Shown here: one piece after another, positions 1-7,971 of the stretch
Position numbering within the stretch: position 1 is the first letter of the stretch
Layout of the letters: the number at the start of each line of letters is the position of its first letter
Source of the DNA: Tangfeifania sp.
Lineage (GTDB): Bacteria; Bacteroidota; Bacteroidia; Bacteroidales; Prolixibacteraceae
DNA: 16,276 bases
Reading direction: 5' to 3'
NCBI GenBank assembly: GCA_018400515.1
Contig: JAGYMR010000040.1
Span: 1 to 16,276, forward strand
Position numbers and translations under genes: made by a program
Notes under the pieces: generated by a model
The model's database searches: none
Told to the model about the DNA's origin: nothing
The model's input: only the letters and a program-made list of their open reading frames with translations

Positions 1-53
1 AGATGAAATTTATACTTGATTGAATTACAGATATTAAATTTAATTTTATTCAG

Positions 54-887
54 ATGAAAAAAATCGGAATCTTTATTTTGCTTTTAATCCCCGCTACCCT
101 ATTTTCGCAACAAATGAACATCATTTCATTTAATATCAGGTACAACACGCCCGGCGACGGAGAAAATGCCTGGCCACACCGGATTGAAATGGTCACCGGA
201 CTTTTGCGGTTTCATGAAGCCGGTATTTTCGGTCTGCAGGAAGCACTGCACGGGCAGATCATGGATATTCAGAACAACCTCCCCGGCTATAAATGGTTTG
301 GGGTTGGCCGCGACGACGGAAAAAAAGCGGGGGAATTTTCTCCTGTCTTTTACGATCCCTCGAAGTTTATTCTGCTGGAAAACGAAACGTTCTGGCTTTC
401 GGAAACACCCGGCAAACCTAGCCGCGGATGGGATGCCGCCTGTAACCGGGTAGTCACGTGGGGACGTTTTCAATCAAAAGTGACGGGCAAACAGTTCCTG
501 GTCTTTAATACCCATTTTGACCACCAGGGGGAAGAGGCCCGGAAAAATGCCGCCATACTTGTCCGGAATACCATCGAGGAAATGACCTACAACAAGAACC
601 TTCCGGTTATTTTGACCGGGGATTTCAACCTTACCCCTGACGAACTCCCCATTTCACTGTTAAAAAAATACCTGCACGACAGCCGCGACATCTCCGAAGA
701 ACCGCCTTACGGCCCGGCAGGAACCTATAATGGGTTCAATATCCGGGCAGAACTGGACCGCCGGATCGACTATATCTTTGTGCAGGGGAACATAAAAGTG
801 CTGAAATATGCCGCCTTAAGTGATTTTAATAATCAAAGGTTCCCTTCCGATCACTTGCCGGTTTTTGTTAAAGTCCAGTTAAAATAA
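54..887 (+). CDS. Secreted endonuclease/exonuclease/phosphatase (EEP) family hydrolase
   Basis: A 277-aa protein of the DNase I-like EEP superfamily, a metal-dependent phosphodiesterase or phosphatase fold. Residues 1-19 form a signal peptide (KK, then a hydrophobic run, then LFSQQ), so the product is exported. The family motifs appear in order: N27 in SFNIRYN, the metal-binding Glu63 in GLQEA, His154 in FNTHFDH, Asp190 and Asn192 in GDFN, and the terminal SDH triad at 265-267. The domain fills the protein and nothing is truncated. Family knowledge allows cleavage of nucleic acids, phosphoinositides, sphingomyelin or sugar phosphates; the sequence does not decide between these. The ATG at 54 follows an A/T-rich leader without a Shine-Dalgarno sequence. 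The gene lies upstream of serA with a hairpin between them and no obvious functional link. The fold is confident; the substrate is unknown. Confidence 0.88.
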   Translation: MKKIGIFILLLIPATLFSQQMNIISFNIRYNTPGDGENAWPHRIEMVTGLLRFHEAGIFGLQEALHGQIMDIQNNLPGYKWFGVGRDDGKKAGEFSPVFYDPSKFILLENETFWLSETPGKPSRGWDAACNRVVTWGRFQSKVTGKQFLVFNTHFDHQGEEARKNAAILVRNTIEEMTYNKNLPVILTGDFNLTPDELPISLLKKYLHDSRDISEEPPYGPAGTYNGFNIRAELDRRIDYIFVQGNIKVLKYAALSDFNNQRFPSDHLPVFVKVQLK

Positions 888-900
888 ATGTATTCTTAAT

Positions 901-925
901 GTTAAGTTTAAATTAAAAACTTAAC
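901..925. repeat. Perfect 9-bp inverted repeat (hairpin) after the EEP gene
   Basis: GTTAAGTTT at 901-909 and AAACTTAAC at 917-925 form a perfect 9-bp stem with a 7-nt A/T loop, 13 bp after the EEP stop codon. No T-run follows in the plus direction, so it is not a classical intrinsic terminator. It could stabilise the 3' end of the EEP mRNA or act as a protein-binding palindrome upstream of serA. The repeat is seen directly; the role is inferred. Confidence 0.5.
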
Positions 926-1015
926 CTGCCCGTGATTCCATTTCTTTGGATAATTTGTTGATATTTGCAGATAACAGATAAAAAGCAAAAATTCAAAACC
1001 AAAAATTACAACCAA

Positions 1016-2188
1016 ATGTTTAAAATTCAGACGTTAAATAAGATTGATCCCAACGGACTCAGTCTTTTCCCTTTAAACAAATATGAGATTGCAAGTGAGA
1101 TCCCGAATCCGGATGCCATTGTACTGCGCAGTTTTAAGATGCACGACATGGAGCTTTCACCCTCTTTAAAAGCAGTCGCACGTGCAGGGGCAGGCGTTAA
1201 CAACATTCCGGTTGACAAGTGCACCGAGAAGGGCATTGTTGTCTTCAACACCCCGGGTGCCAATGCCAACGGCGTTAAAGAGCTGGTCATTGCGGGCCTG
1301 CTTCTCTCTTCCAGGGATATCACCGATGCGGTAACCTGGGCGAAAAGCCTGATCGGGAAAGGCGATGAAGTGCCGGCCCTGGTGGAGAAGGGGAAAAAAG
1401 ACTTTGCGGGGCAGGAGATCCAGGGGAAAACACTGGCAGTGATCGGACTGGGAGCAATTGGTGTTCTGGTGGCCAATGCCGCTCAGGCACTTGGCATGAA
1501 TGTCATTGGTTACGACCCTTATATGAAAGTCCAGCAGGCCCTGAAACTCAGCAACCAGGTAACCTGGGTTGAGGGCATAGAAGCCATTCTGGGACAGGCC
1601 GATTATGTGACCTTAAACATCCCGCTAACCGCAGAAACCAAAGGATACATCAACAAAGAGAAATTCGGCATGATGAAAGAGGGTGTGCGGCTGCTGAATT
1701 TTGCCCGTGGCGGACTGGTCGATCTGAACGACCTGGAAGCAGCCATCGAATCGGGAAAAGTGGCCCGCTACATTACCGATTTTCCCAGTGAAGCGAGCTT
1801 GAAAATGAAAAATACCATTGCCATTCCCCACCTGGGAGCATCCACCAGCGAGTCGGAAACCAATTGCGCCATTATGGCTGTAAATCAGGTGAAAGATTTT
1901 CTGGAGGACGGGAACATCAAAAATTCAGTAAACTTCCCGGAAGCATACATGGAGCGAAACGGAGGTTCCAGAATCCTCATTGCCAATAAAAACATCCCCA
2001 ACATGGTCAGTCAGATCTCAAACGTATTGGCCACCGAGGGACTGAACATCGATAATATGCTCAATAAAAAATGCAATGGCATTGCTTATAACATCATCGA
2101 TGTTACGGAAACAAAAATCAACGACCAGTTAAAAAACAAGCTCCAGTCAATTGAAGGGGTATTTATGGTCCGCCTGATCCAGGAATGA
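1016..2188 (+). CDS. serA: D-3-phosphoglycerate dehydrogenase with C-terminal ACT domain
   Basis: This 390-aa enzyme oxidises 3-phosphoglycerate to 3-phosphohydroxypyruvate with NAD+, the first committed step of serine synthesis in the cytosol. The Rossmann dinucleotide motif GLGAIG is at 144-149, with the NAD-selective acidic residue D167 in YDPY. The catalytic set of the D-2-hydroxyacid dehydrogenase family is visible: Arg231 in NFARGG, Glu259 in the DFPSEA segment, and His272 in PHLGAST. Residues about 318-390 form an ACT domain, the usual site of serine feedback inhibition. An in-frame TTG at 965 was rejected as the start because it lies inside a promoter-like GATATTTG box (960-967); the ATG at 1016 begins the conserved protein. 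There is no Shine-Dalgarno sequence. serC and serB are not adjacent, unlike many serine operons. A related hydroxyacid dehydrogenase is possible but less likely given the ACT domain. Confidence 0.88.
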   Translation: MFKIQTLNKIDPNGLSLFPLNKYEIASEIPNPDAIVLRSFKMHDMELSPSLKAVARAGAGVNNIPVDKCTEKGIVVFNTPGANANGVKELVIAGLLLSSRDITDAVTWAKSLIGKGDEVPALVEKGKKDFAGQEIQGKTLAVIGLGAIGVLVANAAQALGMNVIGYDPYMKVQQALKLSNQVTWVEGIEAILGQADYVTLNIPLTAETKGYINKEKFGMMKEGVRLLNFARGGLVDLNDLEAAIESGKVARYITDFPSEASLKMKNTIAIPHLGASTSESETNCAIMAVNQVKDFLEDGNIKNSVNFPEAYMERNGGSRILIANKNIPNMVSQISNVLATEGLNIDNMLNKKCNGIAYNIIDVTETKINDQLKNKLQSIEGVFMVRLIQE

Positions 2189-2282
2189 TCCACAACAAAA
2201 AAAAACAGCCACAGGAGTTTCTTCTTTCCTTTCATTTTGAATGATTTCAGAATTATCGTCAAAAACAATAAAAAATAAAAAC

Positions 2283-4313
2283 ATGAGTAAAGAAATTGAC
2301 ATCAGGGCAGCAAACAACATCCGCACCCTTTCTGCAGCGATGGTTGAAAAAGCCAAATCGGGCCATCCCGGCGGCGCTATGGGGGGAGCTGATTTTATTC
2401 ACATCCTCTTTTCTGAATTTTTAAATTTCGATCCTTCAGACACGGAGTGGATCAACCGCGACCGTTTTTTCCTCGATCCCGGGCACATGTCTCCGATGCT
2501 TTATGCTCAACTCTCCCTTTTTGGTCTTTATTCCACTGAGGACCTGGCCAGCTTCAGGCAGTGGGGCAGCGTAACACCGGGGCACCCGGAAAAGGATGTT
2601 GCCAGGGGCATTGAAAACACCTCCGGACCACTGGGCCAGGGGCATACTATGGCCGTAGGCGCTGCCATCGCCGAACGTTTTCTGGCCGCACGCTTTGGTG
2701 AATGGATGGCACATAAAACGTATACGTTTATCTCGGACGGAGGCATCCAGGAGGAAGTATCGCAGGGAGCCGGCCGGATCGCCGGATACCTCGGACTGAG
2801 CAACCTCATCATGTTTTTTGACTCAAACGATATTCAGCTATCTACCAAAACCAAACAGGTCACGCATGAGGATACCGCCAAAAAATACGAAGCCTGGGGC
2901 TGGAAAGTACTTACCATTGACGGCAATGATGCGGACCAGATCCGCGAAGCCCTGAAAAAAGCCAATGCCGAAACGCAAAAACCGACCCTGATCATCGGAA
3001 AGACCATCATGGGAAAAGGGGCACTGACGGCTGACGGAGAATCCTTTGAGGGCCAGACCTCTACCCACGGGCAGCCGCTGACAGGGGCCGGAGCTTCCAT
3101 TGAAAAAACCCTTGAGAACCTGGGAGGCGACCCGGAAGATCCTTTCAAAGTTTTTGATGAAGTGAAAGCACTTTACGATAAAAGAAAAGAAGAGCTGATC
3201 CGGTCGGCTGCTGAACAAAAAGCAAAACAGGCGGAATGGGAAAGTGCCCATCCGGAGCTGGCCGCCAAATTGAAAAAATTCTTTTCGGATGAAAAGCCGG
3301 AGTTTGACTTCTCCTCGGTGGAACAAAAAGAGCATGTGGCCACCCGCGCTGCTTCCGGAGCAACCCTGGCAGCCATGGCCGGAAAAATCGAAAACCTGAT
3401 CGTGGCATCGGCCGACCTTTCCAATTCGGACAAAACCGATGCCTTCCTGAAAAAAACCACCGCTTTCCAAAAGGGCGACTTCAGCGGATCTTTCCTCCAA
3501 ATGGGCGTCAGTGAACTGACCATGGCCTGTATGGCCAACGGGATCGCGCTTCACGGCGGCGTTATCCCGGTATGCGCCACCTTCTTCGTCTTTTCGGATT
3601 ATATGAAACCGGCCATTCGCCTGGCAGCCCTCATGGAACTGCCGGTCAAATATGTCTGGACCCACGACGCTTTCAGGGTGGGTGAAGACGGCCCAACCCA
3701 CCAGCCGGTGGAACAGGAGGCACAAATACGCCTGATGGAAAAATTGAAAAACCACAGCGGCAACAACAGCATGCTGGTGCTCCGGCCGGCCGACGGAAAT
3801 GAAACCACCGTGGCATGGAAAATGGCGCTGGAAAATACCACTTCTCCCACCGGTTTAATTCTGTCACGACAAAACATTACCAACCTTCCGGTGGAAGGAG
3901 ATGCCTACGAAGCAGCCCTACAGGCCGAAAAAGGCGCTTATGTTGTGCTGAAACCGAAAAATAAAACCGATGTTGTTCTGCTAGCCAGCGGCTCCGAGGT
4001 GTCAACACTGGTGGAAGGAGCTAAACTCCTGGCCGAAAAAGATGGATTGAACGTCCGGGTCGTTTCGGCTCCCTCCGAAGGATTGTTCCGCCAGCAACCA
4101 AAAGATTACCAGGAGCGTGTCCTCCCTGCCGGGATTCCCCGTTTCGGACTTACAGCCGGTCTGCCGGTAACCCTCGCAGGGTTAGTGGGTGAAAACGGAA
4201 AAACCTGGGGAATGGAAAAATTTGGCTATTCCGCACCTTATAAAGTGCTGGATGAAAAGATGGGCTTTACCAGCCAGAATGTTTACCAGCAGGTGAAGGA
4301 GATGCTGGGTTAG
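2283..4313 (+). CDS. tkt: Transketolase
   Basis: A 676-aa full-length transketolase. It is a TPP- and divalent-metal-dependent enzyme that moves two-carbon ketol units between sugar phosphates in the non-oxidative pentose phosphate pathway. The N-terminal TPP domain shows SGHPGG at 26-31, DPGHMSP at 65-71, GPLGQGH at 115-121, and the cofactor motif running from SDGGIQEE (151-158) to D180-N182. The pyrimidine-binding domain carries GEDGPTHQP, and a C-terminal transketolase domain follows. The canonical GDG of the TPP motif reads SDG here. The start at ATG 2283 is chosen because the earlier in-frame ATG at 2241 adds only a low-complexity stretch and the preceding A-rich leader is typical of this genome. 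The gene sits 94 bp after serA on the same strand, so co-transcription is possible, and it ends at a strong terminator (4404-4441). Confidence 0.95.
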   Translation: MSKEIDIRAANNIRTLSAAMVEKAKSGHPGGAMGGADFIHILFSEFLNFDPSDTEWINRDRFFLDPGHMSPMLYAQLSLFGLYSTEDLASFRQWGSVTPGHPEKDVARGIENTSGPLGQGHTMAVGAAIAERFLAARFGEWMAHKTYTFISDGGIQEEVSQGAGRIAGYLGLSNLIMFFDSNDIQLSTKTKQVTHEDTAKKYEAWGWKVLTIDGNDADQIREALKKANAETQKPTLIIGKTIMGKGALTADGESFEGQTSTHGQPLTGAGASIEKTLENLGGDPEDPFKVFDEVKALYDKRKEELIRSAAEQKAKQAEWESAHPELAAKLKKFFSDEKPEFDFSSVEQKEHVATRAASGATLAAMAGKIENLIVASADLSNSDKTDAFLKKTTAFQKGDFSGSFLQMGVSELTMACMANGIALHGGVIPVCATFFVFSDYMKPAIRLAALMELPVKYVWTHDAFRVGEDGPTHQPVEQEAQIRLMEKLKNHSGNNSMLVLRPADGNETTVAWKMALENTTSPTGLILSRQNITNLPVEGDAYEAALQAEKGAYVVLKPKNKTDVVLLASGSEVSTLVEGAKLLAEKDGLNVRVVSAPSEGLFRQQPKDYQERVLPAGIPRFGLTAGLPVTLAGLVGENGKTWGMEKFGYSAPYKVLDEKMGFTSQNVYQQVKEMLG

Positions 4314-4403
4314 ACTGTGTCTGAAGCCCCGCAGGCGGAAACGGACCTCAAATCCGTTCCGGCACAAAACTCCCGCAAATTTTACAAAAAAGTGAATAAA
4401 ACG

Positions 4404-4441
4404 CAACGGGATGCCCCCTGGGGACATCCCGTTGTTTTTTT
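4404..4441 (+). terminator. Intrinsic terminator of tkt
   Basis: CAACGGGATG (4404-4413) pairs perfectly with CATCCCGTTG (4425-4434). The loop can pair further through CCCC/GGGG, and seven T residues follow (4435-4441). A weaker hairpin (AACGGA at 4340-4345 with TCCGTT at 4353-4358) lies between the tkt stop codon and this terminator. Confidence 0.92.
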
Positions 4442-4546
4442 CTGAACTTCCTCCCTCCCGGCCTTTCCAAAAAAAAAAATCCCCTCCTCCGCAAGTATTT
4501 TTTAATGGTGGTGTCAAAAAGAATACAAACATTAAAAACAAAAAAG

Positions 4547-4891
4547 ATGAAAAAATTGATTTTTTCCCTGATCGTTCTTGGAGGATTCGCTTTCCTTGGA
4601 ACAAGCTTTACAACCGCAGATGAAGTTGAACCCGAAAAAGAACCGGTCACACAAACAGCAGGTTCAGGATTTACCGATTCAAACGGAGACGGGATCTGTG
4701 ACAATTATGACGGGAACCGTCCCGGCAAAGGCCTTGGTCCCGGAAACGGACAGGGTAAAGGACGCGCCGACGGGAAAGGCCTGGGCAAAGGCCGCGGATT
4801 AAGGGATGGCAGCGGACGCGGACAAGGCCGGGGCTACGGGAGACAGCTGCGCGATGGTAGCGGCGGCAACTGCAATCTTCCGGCAAACTGA
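4547..4891 (+). CDS. Small secreted Gly/Lys/Arg-rich protein with EF-hand-like calcium loop
   Basis: A 114-aa protein of unrecognised function. Residues 1 to about 24 are a signal peptide (MKK, then a hydrophobic core to SFTTA). An acidic linker with several Glu follows. The segment DSNGDGICDNYDG matches the D-x-[DN]-x-[DN]-G-x-x-D pattern of calcium-binding EF-hand, dockerin or thrombospondin type 3 loops. The rest is a low-complexity basic tail built from G-K-G and G-R-G units, with the short element LRDGSG occurring twice. Two Cys, one in the calcium loop and one near the C-terminus, could form a disulfide after export. The start at 4547 is preferred over the in-frame ATG at 4505 because it places Lys-Lys and the hydrophobic core directly at the N-terminus. 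The gene is monocistronic, flanked by terminators at 4404-4441 and 4915-4952. Coding is supported by the signal peptide and ordered motif; the role is unknown. Confidence 0.75.
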   Translation: MKKLIFSLIVLGGFAFLGTSFTTADEVEPEKEPVTQTAGSGFTDSNGDGICDNYDGNRPGKGLGPGNGQGKGRADGKGLGKGRGLRDGSGRGQGRGYGRQLRDGSGGNCNLPAN

Positions 4892-4914
4892 CCCGGAACC
4901 TGAGAACCCTCATG

Positions 4915-4952
4915 AACCGGAACGGGGACCTTTTCCCGTCCCGGTTTTTTTT
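4915..4952 (+). terminator. Intrinsic terminator of the small secreted protein gene
   Basis: AACCGG (4915-4920) and CGGG (4923-4926) pair with CCCG (4935-4938) and CCGGTT (4941-4946) across a 2x2 internal loop, with an 8-nt apical loop. A run of eight T residues covers 4945-4952. Confidence 0.88.
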
Positions 4953-4970
4953 GTCCCGGATGTGTGACAG

Positions 4971-5013
4971 AAAAAAAAGTTCCTCCGGAATAAATGAATA
5001 AAGGCATTCCGGA
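4971..5013 (-). terminator. Intrinsic terminator of the dinB-dnaE2 operon
   Basis: Read on the minus strand, TCCGGAAT (5013-5006) pairs with ATTCCGGA (4991-4984) over a 14-nt loop, and an eight-T run follows at 4978-4971. It lies just after the dnaE2 stop codon and faces the plus-strand terminator at 4915-4952, so the convergent units are insulated from each other. Confidence 0.8.
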
Positions 5014-5016
5014 CGC

Positions 5017-7956
5017 TCACTCCCGTGGATCCGGACGGTAAGGAAGCCGGGCCATCTTTTCCACCTCCAGCGACGGGAAACCAAATTCTGTCACCACTTT
5101 TCCGAGTATCAGGTAAATGCCCGGCCCCTTAAACGGATACCTTTTTAAGGTTCCGGGAAAATGAACGGTATCAAAAAATTCGCCGGAAGGATCAAGAAAG
5201 GTAGCGAAAAACATGCGCTCTTTTTTGACGGTCCGGACATATTTAATGGTTACCAGGTCGCCCACCATCCGGACTTTTTTTCCGGTTTTCCGGGTCAACT
5301 CCCCGGCCCGGATCGCTCCCCTGAAAGCGGTCCGGAGCATATCAAACGGCGTTTGGCTTACAGGAAATCCCAGCAGCTCGATTTCATCATACGCATCCTC
5401 CAGAAAATCATGCTTCAGCCGGGGCATTTGGAAAGTTTTGGGACCGGTCCGGAACAGCGTGGGGGAAGGGGCTTGTTTCATCCTTTTCTTCAAGTGGAGA
5501 TGGGCCTCCCACAGCAGGTGCGATTTCTCTTTCCCGGTAAAGCGGAAAGCCCCTACCCGGATCAGAAGAATGAGCTGCTCCCGGGCAACCGTTACCCGTT
5601 CCATAAAATCAACCAGGGAGCAGTATTCGCCGTGACGATCCCGTTCTTCCACCACCCTTCCGGTAATCTCCTTCTCCAGATGCTGTACATGCACAAACCC
5701 CAGGTAGATGGTTTTGCCGTATATAGCGGTCATCTCCCTGCTGTGATTTACACAGGGCAGTTCAATGATTGCTCCCTGCCGGCGGGCTTCATTCAGGTAT
5801 ACCCGGGTACTGTAAAAGCCGCCAAAATTATTAATCACCGCCACCATGAACTCCAGCGGGAAATGGGCTTTTAACCAAAGGCTCTGGAAACTCTCCACCG
5901 CATAGGAGGCCGAATGGGCTTTTGAAAAAGAGTAGCCGGCAAACGACTCCATCTGCCGCCACACCTCGCGGGTGATCCTTTCGGGATGCCCCCGCTGGGC
6001 ACAGTTGGAGAAAAAGGTGGCTTCAATGCGTTTAAACTCCTCGCGGGAGCGGTACTTTCCCGACATGGCCCGCCGCAGTACATCCGCCTCGGCCAGGTCA
6101 AGACCGGCAAAATGGTGGGCCACTTTGATCACATCTTCCTGATAGACCATCACGCCATAGGTTTCAGCGAGCTGCTCCTTCATCACGGGATGAATGTACT
6201 CAAAATCACGGGGGTGATGAAAACGCCGGATATACTCGCGCATCATGCCGGATTTGGCAACCCCGGGCCGGATGATCGAGCTGGCAGCCACCAGGGTGAG
6301 GTAGTCGTCGCATTTCAGCTTCCTGAGCAGTCCCCGCATGGCCGGACTTTCAATGTAAAAACAGCCGTTGGTCTCCCCCTTCCGGAGTTGCTCCTTCACT
6401 TTTTCATCCTCAAAAAACCGGTCCACCCGGTGCACATCCACCTTTTTTCCCCGGTTTTCGCGAATGATTGCAACGGCATCATTGATGTGTCCGATGCCCC
6501 GCTGGCTGAGGATATCCAGCTTTTCAAACCCCATCTCCTCAGCGATGTACATATCCCAGTGGGTGGTCGGAAACCCTTTAGGCGGCAAATCCAGGGCCGT
6601 ATAAGCAGTAATGGGGCGCTCCGAGATCAATATTCCCCCCGCATGGATGGTTCTCAGGTTGGGAAAATCAACCAACCGGCGGCCCAGGGCATTGATCATC
6701 CGGACAACAGCGTTCTTGTTGATCTCATTCGCCGGATCGCTGATGAGCAGGTCAATCTCTTCGGCAGGCAATCCGAACACCTTCCCCAGCTCCCGGTATA
6801 CGGAGCGGTCCTTAAAAGTGCTTGTGGCCCCCAGCAGGGCGGTATGGTCTCTCCCGTACCGTTTGAAAATGTAGTCCTGCACCTCGTCGCGGTCTCTCCA
6901 CGAATAATCGATATCAAAATCCGGGGGGCTGGTCCGCCGGGGATTCAAAAACCGTTCAAAATAGAGGTTAAGCTTCATGGGGTCCACATCGGTGATCCGG
7001 AGGCAGTAAGCCACAACGCTGTTGGCTCCGCTCCCCCTTCCCACATGGTAAAAACCCCGTGACATGCTGTAGCGGACAATGTCCCAGGCAATCAGGAAGT
7101 AGGCCGAAAAGCCGAGCTTGTCAATTATTTCCAGCTCATGCATTACCCGTTCCCGGGCCCCGGGATTGTTCGCGCCGTAGCGATAAACCATCCCATCCAG
7201 CGCCAGCTTTTCCAGCAAGAGCCTGTCGTCGTAGGCCGACTGGCTGAAAGTCTTTTTATTTTTATTGGTCGAAAAATCAAAACCGATCGTACACTCCTGC
7301 AGTACCTTTTCCGTCGTCTGGATGATTCCGGGCCAGTTGCGGTACAGCTCTTTTAACTTTGTGACCGGCACCATTATCTCATCCGGTGCAGCATACTGCC
7401 CCGGCTCCAGCTTGCTTATAAGGGTATTATGATCGATGGCACGGAGGCTTTTATGCAGGGTCCGGCCTGCCGGATCCTCCACCGTCACCGGCTGCCAGAG
7501 AACCAGCTTCCCGGTATGTTTCCGGTAATCCGAAACAACCAGTTGATGAAGCTGCCCCGGTTTTATTCCGGTATATTCATTCGCTTTCAGCTCCCCGGGT
7601 TTTTTCCGCCCCCAGGGATAAATAACCACCACCTGGCTGAATGGCAAGCCTTCGCAGGAATATTCCCGTTTGGCCAGGTTGTGCCGGGTCAAATAATCAT
7701 TCAACTCCTTAAATCCGGCGTTATTCCGGGCTACACCGAGGAAAAGCAGTTCATCCCCGTTCCGCACCTCTACCCCGGCGATGGGTTTGATCCCCGCTGC
7801 GTCCGACTTCCGGACAAATTCGGGGATCCCCATGGTGGTATTGATATCGGTCAAAGCCATCGCCTCCACTCCATTCATCCGGGCAAGCTCCAGAAGCCGG
7901 CCGGTACTCAGCGTCCCGTAACGAAGGCTGTACCACGAATGCACATTCAGATACAT
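5017..7956 (-). CDS. dnaE2: Error-prone type DNA polymerase III alpha subunit (DnaE2/ImuC-like)
   Basis: A 979-aa C-family polymerase. The N-terminal PHP domain (about 1-65) is degenerate: the usual HVHS reads NVHS at 4-7 and TDH reads TDI at 36-38, so its metal site is probably dead. The polymerase core is intact: GRGS at 306-309, the catalytic DFD pair D346/D348, the third Asp481 in KLDIL, YGVMVYQED at 600-608, and the family signature AGYSFSKAHSASYA at 673-686. Helix-hairpin-helix (about 795-804) and OB-fold (about 894-955) regions follow. It is shorter than replicative DnaE (about 1160 aa) and lacks a tau-binding C-terminus, which fits DnaE2/ImuC enzymes that work in damage-induced mutagenesis. 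The ATG follows GGGGAG with 3-nt spacing, 15 nt after the dinB stop codon, so the two genes are co-transcribed. Membership of the DnaE family is certain; the DnaE2 role is inferred from size and context. Confidence 0.87.
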   Translation of the reverse strand: MYLNVHSWYSLRYGTLSTGRLLELARMNGVEAMALTDINTTMGIPEFVRKSDAAGIKPIAGVEVRNGDELLFLGVARNNAGFKELNDYLTRHNLAKREYSCEGLPFSQVVVIYPWGRKKPGELKANEYTGIKPGQLHQLVVSDYRKHTGKLVLWQPVTVEDPAGRTLHKSLRAIDHNTLISKLEPGQYAAPDEIMVPVTKLKELYRNWPGIIQTTEKVLQECTIGFDFSTNKNKKTFSQSAYDDRLLLEKLALDGMVYRYGANNPGARERVMHELEIIDKLGFSAYFLIAWDIVRYSMSRGFYHVGRGSGANSVVAYCLRITDVDPMKLNLYFERFLNPRRTSPPDFDIDYSWRDRDEVQDYIFKRYGRDHTALLGATSTFKDRSVYRELGKVFGLPAEEIDLLISDPANEINKNAVVRMINALGRRLVDFPNLRTIHAGGILISERPITAYTALDLPPKGFPTTHWDMYIAEEMGFEKLDILSQRGIGHINDAVAIIRENRGKKVDVHRVDRFFEDEKVKEQLRKGETNGCFYIESPAMRGLLRKLKCDDYLTLVAASSIIRPGVAKSGMMREYIRRFHHPRDFEYIHPVMKEQLAETYGVMVYQEDVIKVAHHFAGLDLAEADVLRRAMSGKYRSREEFKRIEATFFSNCAQRGHPERITREVWRQMESFAGYSFSKAHSASYAVESFQSLWLKAHFPLEFMVAVINNFGGFYSTRVYLNEARRQGAIIELPCVNHSREMTAIYGKTIYLGFVHVQHLEKEITGRVVEERDRHGEYCSLVDFMERVTVAREQLILLIRVGAFRFTGKEKSHLLWEAHLHLKKRMKQAPSPTLFRTGPKTFQMPRLKHDFLEDAYDEIELLGFPVSQTPFDMLRTAFRGAIRAGELTRKTGKKVRMVGDLVTIKYVRTVKKERMFFATFLDPSGEFFDTVHFPGTLKRYPFKGPGIYLILGKVVTEFGFPSLEVEKMARLPYRPDPRE

Positions 7957-7971
7957 AAGCTCCCCGCTTCC

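Noticed and set aside
965..1015. TTG-initiated N-terminal extension of serA
   Set aside because: The TTG is part of a promoter-like GATATTTG box and the added residues are Lys/Gln-rich leader translation; ATG 1016 starts the conserved protein.
2838..3755. A 305-codon open frame antisense to transketolase
   Set aside because: The protein is low-quality (Phe/Gly/His-rich, no domain order), and the opposite strand encodes a clear full-length transketolase, so it is a codon-bias shadow.
5986..7062. A 358-codon plus-strand frame antisense to dnaE2
   Set aside because: It lies entirely within the conserved polymerase core on the other strand and shows no family features.
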